Source: Fodinibius sp052060035 (GTDB lineage: Bacteria; Bacteroidota; Rhodothermia; Balneolales; Balneolaceae). Taken from it: DNA of 64,000 nt. The translations under genes were made by a program, and so were the position numbers. Numbering within the stretch: the stretch's first letter is position 1; every line of letters starts with the position of its first letter. Location: assembly GCF_052060035.1 (NCBI RefSeq), contig NZ_JBPOEA010000008.1:60814-124813 (forward strand), in the 5' to 3' direction. The notes below the pieces were generated by a model. It was not told where the DNA came from. It did not search any database and worked only from the letters and a program-made list of their open reading frames with translations. Below, in pieces: positions 9,040-17,607 of the stretch.

Positions 9040-9405
9040 ATGATTGAATTAAATGCTCATACTGATGACGATATTCTTGCCATCAAAGTATCTGGCAAAC
9101 TTTCAAAAGCAGACTTGGATGACCTCAAACCGGCTCTAAACAAGTTTACAACTGTAACTGATGATCCTCATTTAATCATGATTCTGGAAGACTTTGGGGG
9201 ATGGGCAGATACCGCAGCGTTTTGGAAAGACTTGCAACTTGATGCCGAATTCATTGGGTATTTTGATCGTATTGCGGTAGTTGGAGATAAACAATGGCAA
9301 GAGTGGGGTACGAAGCTCGTCAATCCCATTACCAAGGAAGAATTAATGTTTTTCCCTATTGATCAGTCTAAAGAGGCCTGGAATTGGGTACGCTCTGATC
9401 ATTAA
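9040..9405 (+). CDS. SpoIIAA-like (STAS-related) protein
   Basis: A 121-residue soluble protein of the SpoIIAA-like family: a beta strand with ILAIKVSGKLSKADLDDLKP, a central LIMILEDFGGW segment, then FDRIAVVGDKQWQEWG. These proteins have a STAS/CRAL-TRIO-like fold and are found in stress and membrane contexts; their ligand is mostly unknown. It ends 27 bp before the P1B-4 ATPase and probably shares its transcript. No metal-binding residues stand out. Family call is good, function unknown. Confidence 0.82.
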   Translation: MIELNAHTDDDILAIKVSGKLSKADLDDLKPALNKFTTVTDDPHLIMILEDFGGWADTAAFWKDLQLDAEFIGYFDRIAVVGDKQWQEWGTKLVNPITKEELMFFPIDQSKEAWNWVRSDH

Positions 9406-9432
9406 TAAATAAATTTTAAAGAAAAACGAACT

Positions 9433-12072
9433 ATGGAAAAACTGACCTTAAACCTCCCGGTACTTCTGCCTGACATTCCGGACGTGAAGGATAAGTGTGT
9501 GACCAGGCTGATCAGCACGCTGGAAGGCCGGGAGGGCATTCTTCGAGCACACATTAAAAGCAATGGGGAACCGACATCTCAACTCTGTATTCATTTTGAA
9601 CCGGATGTCATTTCGCTGCATAGGATCAAAAACCTTGCCCGGCAGGCAGGGGCCCAACTTCACGATACCTTTGGACATCTGTTAGTTGAGGTCAGCGGTA
9701 TCCGTCATCCACGTCATGCTCGTACCGTTACCCGGCGGCTGCAACGGCTGGAAGGGGTAGTGGATGCCTATGCGGGAGCCACAGGGTGGGTACGGATTGA
9801 GTTCAACCGCTCCATGATTACAAAATACAATATTCTTGAAATGCTGGAGGCAATGAACCTGCCGGTCAAACAACGGGCCAACAGTTATCAGGATAGTATT
9901 ACCCTGGTTGATGGTCAGCCTGAGAGTTCCAAACAAGACCAAGAGCAGCAAAAAGGCTCCGGTGAACATGAAGAGACAAGTGAATCCAAATATGAAAGCC
10001 ATCAACATAAAGAATTAGCGGAAAAAGATGATGAACATCCCAAAGATAAGCACGATCATGGCCACAATGACGCAGAGCATACACATAAGCATGAAGAAGA
10101 TGAAGAATCACACGAGCATGCCCACGATCACGATCACGGCGGCATCTTCGGAGAAAAAACCGAGCTGATCTTCTCGCTGATCTGCGGCGGTCTGCTTACC
10201 ACAGGTTTCGGCCTCTCCTATGTGAGCACCGTGCCCGGCTGGGTTTCGCTGGCGCTGTATATCGGCTCCTACTTCTTCGGAGGATACTATCTTGTGCAAG
10301 AAGCATACACCGAAGTTAGAGCCGGAAACTTTGAGATCGACTTCCTGATGCTGATTGCCGCGGTCGGCGCGGCCATTCTCGGCGAATGGGCAGAAGGAGC
10401 CCTGCTCTTGTTCCTTTTCAGTCTGGGGCATTCGCTTGAACATTATGCTATGGGCAGAGCGCGGGACGCCATCAAAGGGCTAGCTGATTTGGCACCTAAA
10501 ACCGCGCTTCGAAAAACGGATGGAGCTACTGAAGAGGTACTTGTTGAGAAGTTGCAGGTCGGGGATATTATTGTGATCAAGCCCAACAGTAAGATCTCCG
10601 CCGACGGAGTGATTATCAATGGAGAAAGCAGCGTCAACCAAGCACCCATCACCGGAGAAAGCGTTCCGGTTGATAAGATGGAATATGAGAATCCTGAATC
10701 TATCGACGAAGATGTAGATTCTATTAAAGATAAATACCGCGTATTTGCCGGAACCATCAACGGAAACGGCAGCCTCGAAGTGAAAGTGACCAAACTGGCT
10801 AAAGACTCCACACTTTCTCGACTGATCAAGCTGGTTAACGAAGCCGAAGCCCAGAAATCGCCCACCCAGCAGTTCACAGACAAATTTGAAAAGTATTTTG
10901 TACCTGCGGTATTAGGATTGGTCGTATTGCTGAATTTTGCTTTCTTGGTCATTAATGAACCATTTTCGGCCAGCTTCTACCGGGCGATGGCTGTACTGGT
11001 TGCCGCCAGTCCCTGCGCGCTGGCCATTTCTACCCCCAGCGCGGTACTTAGCGGTGTAGGACGGGCTGCCCGTGGCGGCGTGCTCATTAAAGGCGGAAGA
11101 CCTCTGGAAAACCTTGGTATCCTCAAAGCGCTTGCTTTTGACAAGACGGGAACCCTCACGGAAGGAGAGCCCAAACTTACTGATGTGATCACTTTTGAAG
11201 GAGCGGATGAGCAGGAATTACTACGTACCGCTGTTGCCGTAGAAGGTCTTAGTGACCATCCATTGGCCGATGCTGTTGTACGTGATGGTAAGCAACGGTT
11301 AGATGGGATTGATTTACCGGAAGCTGAAGATCTGGAATCGATCACCGGACGTGGAGTGAAGGCCAAGCTAAATGGTTCCACGGTACATATCGGCAATGCG
11401 GAATTGTTTGAAGAGGCCGATGGCATAAAACTCTCTGATGATCTCAAGCAAAAAGTAGAAAAACTGGAGGGCGAAGGGAAAACAACCATGATCGTTCGCA
11501 ATGGGGATCGATATCTTGGAATGCTGGGGCTCATGGATACTCCCCGGGAAGATGCCAAGGATGTTATTCAAAAACTGCGGAACATGGGGTTGACCCATTT
11601 GATTATGCTTACCGGCGACAACCAGCGGGTAGCAGACGCTGTTGCTAAGGAGATCGGTATCGACGATCCCAAAGGTAATTTACTGCCCGAAGACAAAGTG
11701 GAAGCGGTCAAAAAGCTGCGGGAAAGCGAAGGGCATGTAGCCATGGTGGGCGACGGAGTAAACGACGCCCCGGCGATGGCCAACAGCACCGTAGGCATTG
11801 CCATGGGTGCTGCCGGTTCGGATGTGGCACTAGAAACTGCCGACGTGGCCCTGATGGCCGACAAAATTTCCGTGCTGCCCTTCGCCATTGGGCTGAGCCG
11901 CAAAACCAAATCGATAATCAAGCAAAACCTGTGGATTAGCCTGGGCATGGTTGCCATTCTGGTACCGGCTACAATTCTCGGCTTGAGTATGGGATGGGCC
12001 GTCATTGGTCACGAAGGGTCGACAGTAGTTGTGGTATTTAATGCGTTGCGGCTGCTTGGATATAAGGCATAA
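9433..12072 (+). CDS. P1B-4-type heavy-metal ATPase with His-rich N-terminal linker
   Basis: An 879-residue P-type ATPase. Residues 1-150 form a tandem HMA-like region without CxxC. Residues about 165-235 are a His/Asp/Glu-rich metal-binding linker. Then follow the membrane helices, TGES actuator motif, SPC in the ion-binding helix (about Ser526), DKTGTLTEG with the phosphorylated Asp (about 570), GDGVNDAPAM, and HEGST in the last helices (about residue 859). SPC plus HEGxT is the P1B-4 signature, known for Co(II), Zn(II), Cd(II) or Fe(II) export. The exact metal cannot be read from sequence. It is co-directional with the SpoIIAA-like gene upstream and the DUF4105 gene 22 bp downstream. Confidence 0.93.
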   Translation: MEKLTLNLPVLLPDIPDVKDKCVTRLISTLEGREGILRAHIKSNGEPTSQLCIHFEPDVISLHRIKNLARQAGAQLHDTFGHLLVEVSGIRHPRHARTVTRRLQRLEGVVDAYAGATGWVRIEFNRSMITKYNILEMLEAMNLPVKQRANSYQDSITLVDGQPESSKQDQEQQKGSGEHEETSESKYESHQHKELAEKDDEHPKDKHDHGHNDAEHTHKHEEDEESHEHAHDHDHGGIFGEKTELIFSLICGGLLTTGFGLSYVSTVPGWVSLALYIGSYFFGGYYLVQEAYTEVRAGNFEIDFLMLIAAVGAAILGEWAEGALLLFLFSLGHSLEHYAMGRARDAIKGLADLAPKTALRKTDGATEEVLVEKLQVGDIIVIKPNSKISADGVIINGESSVNQAPITGESVPVDKMEYENPESIDEDVDSIKDKYRVFAGTINGNGSLEVKVTKLAKDSTLSRLIKLVNEAEAQKSPTQQFTDKFEKYFVPAVLGLVVLLNFAFLVINEPFSASFYRAMAVLVAASPCALAISTPSAVLSGVGRAARGGVLIKGGRPLENLGILKALAFDKTGTLTEGEPKLTDVITFEGADEQELLRTAVAVEGLSDHPLADAVVRDGKQRLDGIDLPEAEDLESITGRGVKAKLNGSTVHIGNAELFEEADGIKLSDDLKQKVEKLEGEGKTTMIVRNGDRYLGMLGLMDTPREDAKDVIQKLRNMGLTHLIMLTGDNQRVADAVAKEIGIDDPKGNLLPEDKVEAVKKLRESEGHVAMVGDGVNDAPAMANSTVGIAMGAAGSDVALETADVALMADKISVLPFAIGLSRKTKSIIKQNLWISLGMVAILVPATILGLSMGWAVIGHEGSTVVVVFNALRLLGYKA

Positions 12073-12094
12073 TACAAAGCAAATTTGAACTTGG

Positions 12095-13384
12095 ATGGGA
12101 AGAGATAAAAGTCAACGAGAAGAATCGGTTTGGCTACCGAGATTTTCTTTTTGTTCTTATCTCTCATCAAACTTTTGTAAGCCTTTGCTAGTTTTGTTGG
12201 TTTGGGCCATAGCTAATGCAACCGTTTCAAAAGCACAATCAATCTCTCTTTCAGCGGATTCACAAGTTAGTCTCATTACGGCCGCTCCGGGAGATCAGCT
12301 TTACAGCCTTTTTGGGCATACGGCCTTACGGATCTACGATCCCAAAACCGGAATTGATCGTACCTATAATTACGGTACGTTTGATTTCGATGCCGAAGGT
12401 TTCTATTGGAAATTTGCTTTGGGCAACCTTCGGTACTTTCTTTCCACCACAACGTTTGAAAATGCGAAGAAAGCATATCTAAGAGATGGGCGTATCATCA
12501 CCGAGCAGCGGCTAAACCTAAGCCCGGAGCAAACCCAACAACTGTTTCGCTATTTGCAGACCAATGCCCGGCCTGAAAACCGGTACTACTCCTACAAGTT
12601 CTTTTATGACAACTGCACCACGCGGGTATATGAGGCCCTTAACGCAGTCATCGGTGATTCGCTGTGGTTCAAAAAGCCCCTAAATCCGGCAAAGAATAGT
12701 TTTAGGCAGTTTATTAATCCCTACCTGGAACCGGCTCCCTGGGTCAAATTGGGTGTTAATCTGGTACTGGGTCTTCCAGCCGATGAAATTCCTTCAGGAT
12801 CAGAAACGCTATTTTTACCCAATTTTCTCAAAAAACGTTTTGCTAATGCCAAAATTCAAAATGGTGACAACTCTGTCGCCCTGGTTGATAATCAAGCAAT
12901 TTATACTCCCTCTAATAAAGCTGCCCTCAACCCGCCGCTTTTAACTCCAAATCTTGTATTCTGGTCGTTGTTTGTTCTTGTGATACCTCTTGGAATTGCC
13001 TTCCCTAATAAGCAATCCCTATGGCGTTGGTTTGATCGTGTGCTCTTTGGGATTGTGGGCGGGATTGGATTTCTTATCCTCATTCTTTGGCTGTTTTCCA
13101 TTTATCCGGCTACCACATGGAATGCCAATATAGTATGGACATTAATAGGCCCCATAATTCTATATGTAGTTATCTATAAAAGGAAACACCATCCACAAAC
13201 ATGGAAGCTGATTGAACTGGTCACCTTGGGTATTATCTTAATAGCTTTGACATTTTTCTTAATTCACCAAGGTATTCCTCCTACCATCTATCCCGTATTG
13301 GTTCTCTTAATTTTTAGGGGATGGATATATTTTCTCATGAGTAGGCCAAAGTATGCCACGATATTAGAAATCAACCAAAATTAA
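12095..13384 (+). CDS. DUF4105 (Lnb N-terminal periplasmic-like) membrane protein
   Basis: A 429-residue protein with an N-terminal export signal (hydrophobic residues about 28-45, cleavage after SKAQ possible). A periplasmic DUF4105 domain follows (APGDQLYSLFGHTALRIYD, YDNCTTRVYEAL), with a His and a Cys in the positions proposed to be catalytic in this papain-like or hydrolase-related family. Four C-terminal transmembrane helices follow (about residues 280-420). The first 27 residues are unusually long and charged for a signal peptide, so translation may begin further in. Biochemical role not established; the link to the upstream ATPase is only positional. Confidence 0.8.
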   Translation: MGRDKSQREESVWLPRFSFCSYLSSNFCKPLLVLLVWAIANATVSKAQSISLSADSQVSLITAAPGDQLYSLFGHTALRIYDPKTGIDRTYNYGTFDFDAEGFYWKFALGNLRYFLSTTTFENAKKAYLRDGRIITEQRLNLSPEQTQQLFRYLQTNARPENRYYSYKFFYDNCTTRVYEALNAVIGDSLWFKKPLNPAKNSFRQFINPYLEPAPWVKLGVNLVLGLPADEIPSGSETLFLPNFLKKRFANAKIQNGDNSVALVDNQAIYTPSNKAALNPPLLTPNLVFWSLFVLVIPLGIAFPNKQSLWRWFDRVLFGIVGGIGFLILILWLFSIYPATTWNANIVWTLIGPIILYVVIYKRKHHPQTWKLIELVTLGIILIALTFFLIHQGIPPTIYPVLVLLIFRGWIYFLMSRPKYATILEINQN

Positions 13385-13533
13385 TGATACCCAGGTAGGA
13401 AGTTTTAAGAAACCCTATTCCATAATTCTCTCCTGAACTAATACCTAACAAATATGATCTATTGTCCCCTTAATTTATTATGGTCACCTAGTTTCTTATC
13501 TTCTTGTAGTTATTTTGTAACTAAAGTAAACTA

Positions 13534-13968
13534 TTGAAAGAAAACATCAGGAAATACCGTCATGCTATATTGTTGTTGCTGATTACGTTTGTAGCAAATA
13601 TAGTTTTGCCTTCTGCACTTCATGCGGTTAACCTGTTCTGTCAAATGGCGACCACACCACAACTTGTGGTCAATGTTTCTAATGAGTCTGTTGAATGCTG
13701 TCCTGAGATTAAAGATAGTTCGTCTTATACAGATCAAATAGACAGTTGTACATTCAGGGCAGTTTGCCAGCAATCTTTCTCCCATTCCTTTATCGACCTG
13801 ACGAGCCTGTTGCCCATAGAAAAGTTGTTTGCCAAAGCTATCTGGCCGGCTCAAACGGTTTCCAATCACATACAGGATAACGGACTATTCAATTACCTTT
13901 CGCTGAACATCTCGTTATCTTTTTCTACTCCTCCGATCTTCTTGATAAATAGCACCTTCCTGAATTAA
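13534..13968 (+). CDS. Hypothetical exported Cys-containing protein
   Basis: 144 residues from a TTG start. An N-terminal signal (LLLLITFVANIVLPSALHA) precedes a short mature region with five or six cysteines, including an adjacent pair in VECCPEI and the pairs SC and VC in the next 30 residues; the C-terminal third is hydrophobic and Ser/Leu-rich. I do not recognise the family. It precedes a DUF411 / TlpA / DsbD group, so its cysteines may bind metal or be substrates of that thiol pathway. No RBS or better start is evident, so the gene call itself is moderate. Confidence 0.55.
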   Translation: MKENIRKYRHAILLLLITFVANIVLPSALHAVNLFCQMATTPQLVVNVSNESVECCPEIKDSSSYTDQIDSCTFRAVCQQSFSHSFIDLTSLLPIEKLFAKAIWPAQTVSNHIQDNGLFNYLSLNISLSFSTPPIFLINSTFLN

Positions 13969-14106
13969 CAACCCTCCTTTAAGGGGTATTATTTAGCGGG
14001 GCTTTCAATTCCAGTGTCTCCACTCTCCTTCACTTTGTTTTCTAAGTAAGTAGTATCCAACCCGATATCACTTTTTTAATTCTATTACCATAAATATTCT
14101 ATCATA

Positions 14107-14604
14107 ATGACATACAAAATTACACGATCATATTTCCTGACAGTTCTCGTACTGATTAGCGGCATTATTGGCTGCTCTCAGGAAAAACAACATAAAACCA
14201 ATACAGAAGATGTAGCCCTCGCGCAATCCGAGTCGGTCAATGTGACTATGTTCAAAAATCCGAACTGTCAATGTTGTTCCAAATGGGCCACTTATATGGA
14301 GCAAAACGGATTTTCGGTGACAGAACAGCCGACGGATACGCTTGCCTCCATTAAAAAACAAAAAGGTATTCCGGACAAACTCAGTGCCTGCCACACTGCA
14401 GTCGTTGAGGGCTACGTAGTAGAAGGTCATGTGCCGGCCAAAGCGGTTCGGGAACTGCTTAAAAAACAACCCGGCGCCAAAGGTATTGCCGTACCCGGCA
14501 TGCCGGCTCAATCCCCAGGTATGACAGAAGAACCCGGACTAGTTGACGTATACTTTTTTAATGGACCCGACCAAGTCGCTTATTTTGGAAAGATCAAACC
14601 ATAA
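14107..14604 (+). CDS. DUF411 metal-binding lipoprotein
   Basis: 165 residues. A lipoprotein signal ends LISGIIGCSQ (Cys23), followed by the thioredoxin-like DUF411 domain with NPNCQCCSKWATYM (Cys54, 56, 57), a later cysteine in SACHTAV (about 98) and the conserved VEGHVP and GIAVPGMPAQSPGM segments. DUF411 proteins occur in copper and mercury resistance loci and are thought to bind or chaperone copper in the periplasm. It is followed 8 bp later by a small membrane protein and then TlpA/DsbD. A second DUF411 protein is at 44014. Confidence 0.9.
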   Translation: MTYKITRSYFLTVLVLISGIIGCSQEKQHKTNTEDVALAQSESVNVTMFKNPNCQCCSKWATYMEQNGFSVTEQPTDTLASIKKQKGIPDKLSACHTAVVEGYVVEGHVPAKAVRELLKKQPGAKGIAVPGMPAQSPGMTEEPGLVDVYFFNGPDQVAYFGKIKP

Positions 14605-14612
14605 GTAACGCT

Positions 14613-14900
14613 ATGACATCCAAAAATAAATACAAATACCTGTTTATACTGGGAGTACTCATTGCTGCCGGCTTTGCACTGGCTGATTCTCTGGGCTTTT
14701 TTAACCCGAAACCTTATACGGCGGTAAATCATGGTTCGCATAATCATTATGTACCGGATGACCGGGATCCGAATGTGGGTATCAATAAATTTCCCATGGA
14801 AGAACCCGGACCCAGAGAGGTAATTACGCCAACAGGCCAAATCGTTCTGAAGAGTAAGTGGAAGTCTCGAAGAACGGATACGGAAACGCAACAACCTTGA
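14613..14900 (+). CDS. Small membrane-anchored hypothetical protein
   Basis: 95 residues with one N-terminal transmembrane segment (about residues 9-27) and a hydrophilic exported tail containing NHGSHNHYVPDD and many prolines. The His cluster could bind metal. It is translated 8 bp after the DUF411 gene and is probably in the same transcript. No family recognised. Confidence 0.6.
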   Translation: MTSKNKYKYLFILGVLIAAGFALADSLGFFNPKPYTAVNHGSHNHYVPDDRDPNVGINKFPMEEPGPREVITPTGQIVLKSKWKSRRTDTETQQP

Positions 14901-14989
14901 GATCAACAAGTAGATACCACCTCTCGTCTAGCCCCTTCAATAGGGAAATGTGTAAGAAATAATTACTCAACAGGAAAACTGGTAAAATC

Positions 14990-15571
14990 ATGAAATACGT
15001 TATCTACTTAGCTTCATTGCTAATTTTCACAGCTTGTGGAGCCAAACAAAACAATACTCCTCAACAGCAGGCCCAAAGTAAAAGTACAACCGAACCTGTT
15101 AAACGGCTTGACCCCGCTTCGGCTCCGTTGTATCCGGCCCAAAAAGAGGCGCAGCCCACGGACTTTGAAGTAGATCTTCTGAGTGGAGAGACTTTTCGCC
15201 TTTCCAATCAAAAGGGAAAAGTCGTACTGATGAATATCTGGGCCACCTGGTGTGCCCCATGCCGAGAGGAAACGCCTGAGCTGGTTGATTTGTATGAAAA
15301 ATATAAAGACGAGGGTTACGTCACTCTCGGGGTTTCCATCGACGAGCAGGGCGAATCGGTGGTGCGTCCGTTTATGGAGGAATATGACGTAACGTATCCA
15401 ATGTACATCGACACCGATGGAACTGTAATGGAAAAATATGGCCCGACCATGGGTATTCCGACCACTTACATTATCGGCCGGCAAGGCAACCTGCGCTATT
15501 TTGCGGTCGGAGCGGTTACGAAAAAAGAGTTGGAACCGAGAATAAAAGAATTACTAGCAGAAGAAAGCTAA
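14990..15571 (+). CDS. TlpA-like thiol-disulfide oxidoreductase lipoprotein
   Basis: 193 residues: a lipoprotein signal ending LLIFTACGAK (lipid Cys16), a low-complexity linker, then an AhpC/TSA-like thioredoxin fold with active site NIWATWCAPCREETPEL (Cys87/Cys90 region) and the cis-proline loop MGIPTTYII. It would reduce periplasmic disulfides, for example in apo-cytochromes or copper proteins. Electrons probably come from the DsbD encoded 30 bp downstream. Confidence 0.92.
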   Translation: MKYVIYLASLLIFTACGAKQNNTPQQQAQSKSTTEPVKRLDPASAPLYPAQKEAQPTDFEVDLLSGETFRLSNQKGKVVLMNIWATWCAPCREETPELVDLYEKYKDEGYVTLGVSIDEQGESVVRPFMEEYDVTYPMYIDTDGTVMEKYGPTMGIPTTYIIGRQGNLRYFAVGAVTKKELEPRIKELLAEES

Positions 15572-15601
15572 CTTCTAACTATTGAAATTGTCTAGGGTCT
15601 T

Positions 15602-17398
15602 ATGAAGGTACATCAATTCATACTTTCTTCACTGGCAATCCTCTTTTTATTCGGGATTGGGAGCAAAATTTCTGCCCAACCAGCAGGAAGTGCTGGAAAA
15701 GTGGAGGCAGAGGTCAAACTTTCTCAAAATGTAGTTCCGGCTGGAGATACGGTTGCTGCTGCAGTGGTAATGAATATCGAGGAGAGATGGCACGTAAATG
15801 CCCACGAGCCTACCCTTGATTATCTTATTGGCACGGAATTAAATATCAATGATCAAACCGGGCTTACAGTATCCGAAATACAATATCCGAAGTCGGAGCG
15901 GTTTAGCTTTGCTTTTGCCGAGGAACCACTGGATGTGTACCATGGAAATGCACCTATATTTGTCACACTGAAAGCTTCTTCTGAACTGGAGCCTGGCACC
16001 TATACGCTGAACGGCAGCCTGCGTGTGCAAGCCTGTGACGACAAGTCTTGCCTGCCGCCATCCACCATCGATATTTCCATACCGGTTGACGTTACAGCGA
16101 CCAATACCGGTTTCCAATCCATCAATCAAAAACTTTTTTCTGGAAATGCCGGGGAATCCATAAGCTCATCCTCTGCCTCACTGAGTGACAATTCTATAGC
16201 TTCCATGTTTGACGAGCGCGGGTCTATTTTGGCCTTCCTCGGTATTTTCCTGATCGGGCTGGCGCTGAATCTTACGCCGTGCGTGTATCCCATGCTCTCG
16301 GTTACGGTGTCCCTGTTTGGCGGACGAGCTGACCAGCAAACAAATACCCTGCAGTCTTTTGGAATGGCTTCGATCTATGTGCTGGGCATCGTAAGTATGT
16401 ACAGCGTACTCGGAGTAGCCGCTGCCTATACCGGCAGCCTGTTTGGAAGCTGGCTGCAGAGTTCGGTAGTGTTGGGTGCCGTCGGTATTATTCTGTTGAC
16501 AATGGCGTTGAGCATGTTCGGGCTGTACGAGCTACAGCCACCACAGTGGGTGCTCCAAAAACTTGGTGGTTCCCAACAGGCTGTCGGACCGACAGGTCTT
16601 TTTCTTTCCGGTATCATGGTGGGCATTTTTGCCGCGCCCTGCATCGGTCCGCCGGTTATTGCGCTGCTGACCTTCGTAGGTGCACAAGGCGATCCGTTGT
16701 TCGGCTTCTTTACTTTTTTTGTTATGGCCGTTGGACTCGGACTACCTTATCTCATCCTCGGTACCTTTAGCAACCTGCTTTCCAAGCTGCCGAAATCCGG
16801 CCAGTGGATGGTATGGGTGAAAAAAGTGTTTGGTGTTGTGTTAATCGGTGCCGCTTTGTTCTTCCTGGCACTAGCATGGTTCCCCAAATACGTATTGTAC
16901 ACCCTGCCTCCAACATTGATCCTAGGCGGCATTTATCTTGGTTTCTTGGAGTCCTCGGGACGTAGTTTAAAGATATTTTCGCGCGTGAAGCGCGTAGTGG
17001 GTATCGCCGGTATGATCGGCGGATTGCTCGTGATCATGAATCTAGCCAAGCCAACGGTAGACTGGGAGACCTACAGCCCGGACAAACTGGAGACCGCGGC
17101 TTCTGAAGACATCCCTGTCGTGCTTGACTTTACGGCCGACTGGTGTGTACCCTGCTTGGAACTGGACAGGATCACTTTTACCGACCCGGAAGTTATCGCG
17201 GCTTTGCAGTCGTACCGGACGATCAAGGTAAATCTTACCGATTATGAGTCGGCCGAGTCCGAAGCGCTCCGCAAAAAATTCGGTGTGGCTGGTGTACCCA
17301 CGATTGTTTTTCTGGATGATGAGGGAAATGAAATTGAAGAGGCCCGGATAGTTGGGTTTGTAAATGCCGAAGAATTTCTGAATCGAATGCCTGAATAA
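15602..17398 (+). CDS. dsbD: Thiol:disulfide interchange protein DsbD
   Basis: A 598-residue inner-membrane protein that carries electrons from cytoplasmic thioredoxin to the periplasm. Domains in order: signal peptide; N-terminal DsbD-alpha/c domain (about 30-165) with paired cysteines CDDKSC; a CcdA-type transmembrane core with redox cysteines in NLTPCVYPM and AAPCIGPP; a C-terminal thioredoxin domain with FTADWCVPCLELD (about residue 514). All three redox pairs are present. It likely recharges the upstream TlpA and keeps periplasmic copper-site cysteines reduced. It closes this operon; the next 170 bp contain the promoter of the CopB-type ATPase. Confidence 0.94.
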   Translation: MKVHQFILSSLAILFLFGIGSKISAQPAGSAGKVEAEVKLSQNVVPAGDTVAAAVVMNIEERWHVNAHEPTLDYLIGTELNINDQTGLTVSEIQYPKSERFSFAFAEEPLDVYHGNAPIFVTLKASSELEPGTYTLNGSLRVQACDDKSCLPPSTIDISIPVDVTATNTGFQSINQKLFSGNAGESISSSSASLSDNSIASMFDERGSILAFLGIFLIGLALNLTPCVYPMLSVTVSLFGGRADQQTNTLQSFGMASIYVLGIVSMYSVLGVAAAYTGSLFGSWLQSSVVLGAVGIILLTMALSMFGLYELQPPQWVLQKLGGSQQAVGPTGLFLSGIMVGIFAAPCIGPPVIALLTFVGAQGDPLFGFFTFFVMAVGLGLPYLILGTFSNLLSKLPKSGQWMVWVKKVFGVVLIGAALFFLALAWFPKYVLYTLPPTLILGGIYLGFLESSGRSLKIFSRVKRVVGIAGMIGGLLVIMNLAKPTVDWETYSPDKLETAASEDIPVVLDFTADWCVPCLELDRITFTDPEVIAALQSYRTIKVNLTDYESAESEALRKKFGVAGVPTIVFLDDEGNEIEEARIVGFVNAEEFLNRMPE

Positions 17399-17513
17399 AT
17401 CAACCCATTCTCACCCGTATCGGGCAATCAACTCATTCACTAAATCGACCAGATCAAATTATTAAGTGTGTCCAGCACAAGGTAATTGCCACTTTTAAGA
17501 AAATAATAAGCTT

Positions 17514-17547
17514 TTTAAGCTTAATTTAAGCCTACCTTTCCTATAAT
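17514..17547 (+). promoter_or_regulatory. Copper-box A: TTTAAG direct repeats plus -10 for the P1B-3 ATPase
   Basis: TTTAAG at 17514-17519 and 17525-17530 (11 bp start to start), then 11 nt, then a perfect TATAAT (17542-17547). The same arrangement recurs at five other operon starts in this window. The PhoB-like spacing suggests activation by the OmpR-family regulator encoded at 32330-33052. Confidence 0.75.
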
Positions 17548-17607
17548 ACCTGAAAACTAAAGCCCTACAATCTATTGGGTATTCAAAAACAGCTTAAGGA
17601 TGGTATT

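Noticed and set aside
10977..11558. Minus-strand ORF of 193 codons
   Set aside because: Shadow of the P1B-4 ATPase catalytic core, low-complexity composition, no motifs.
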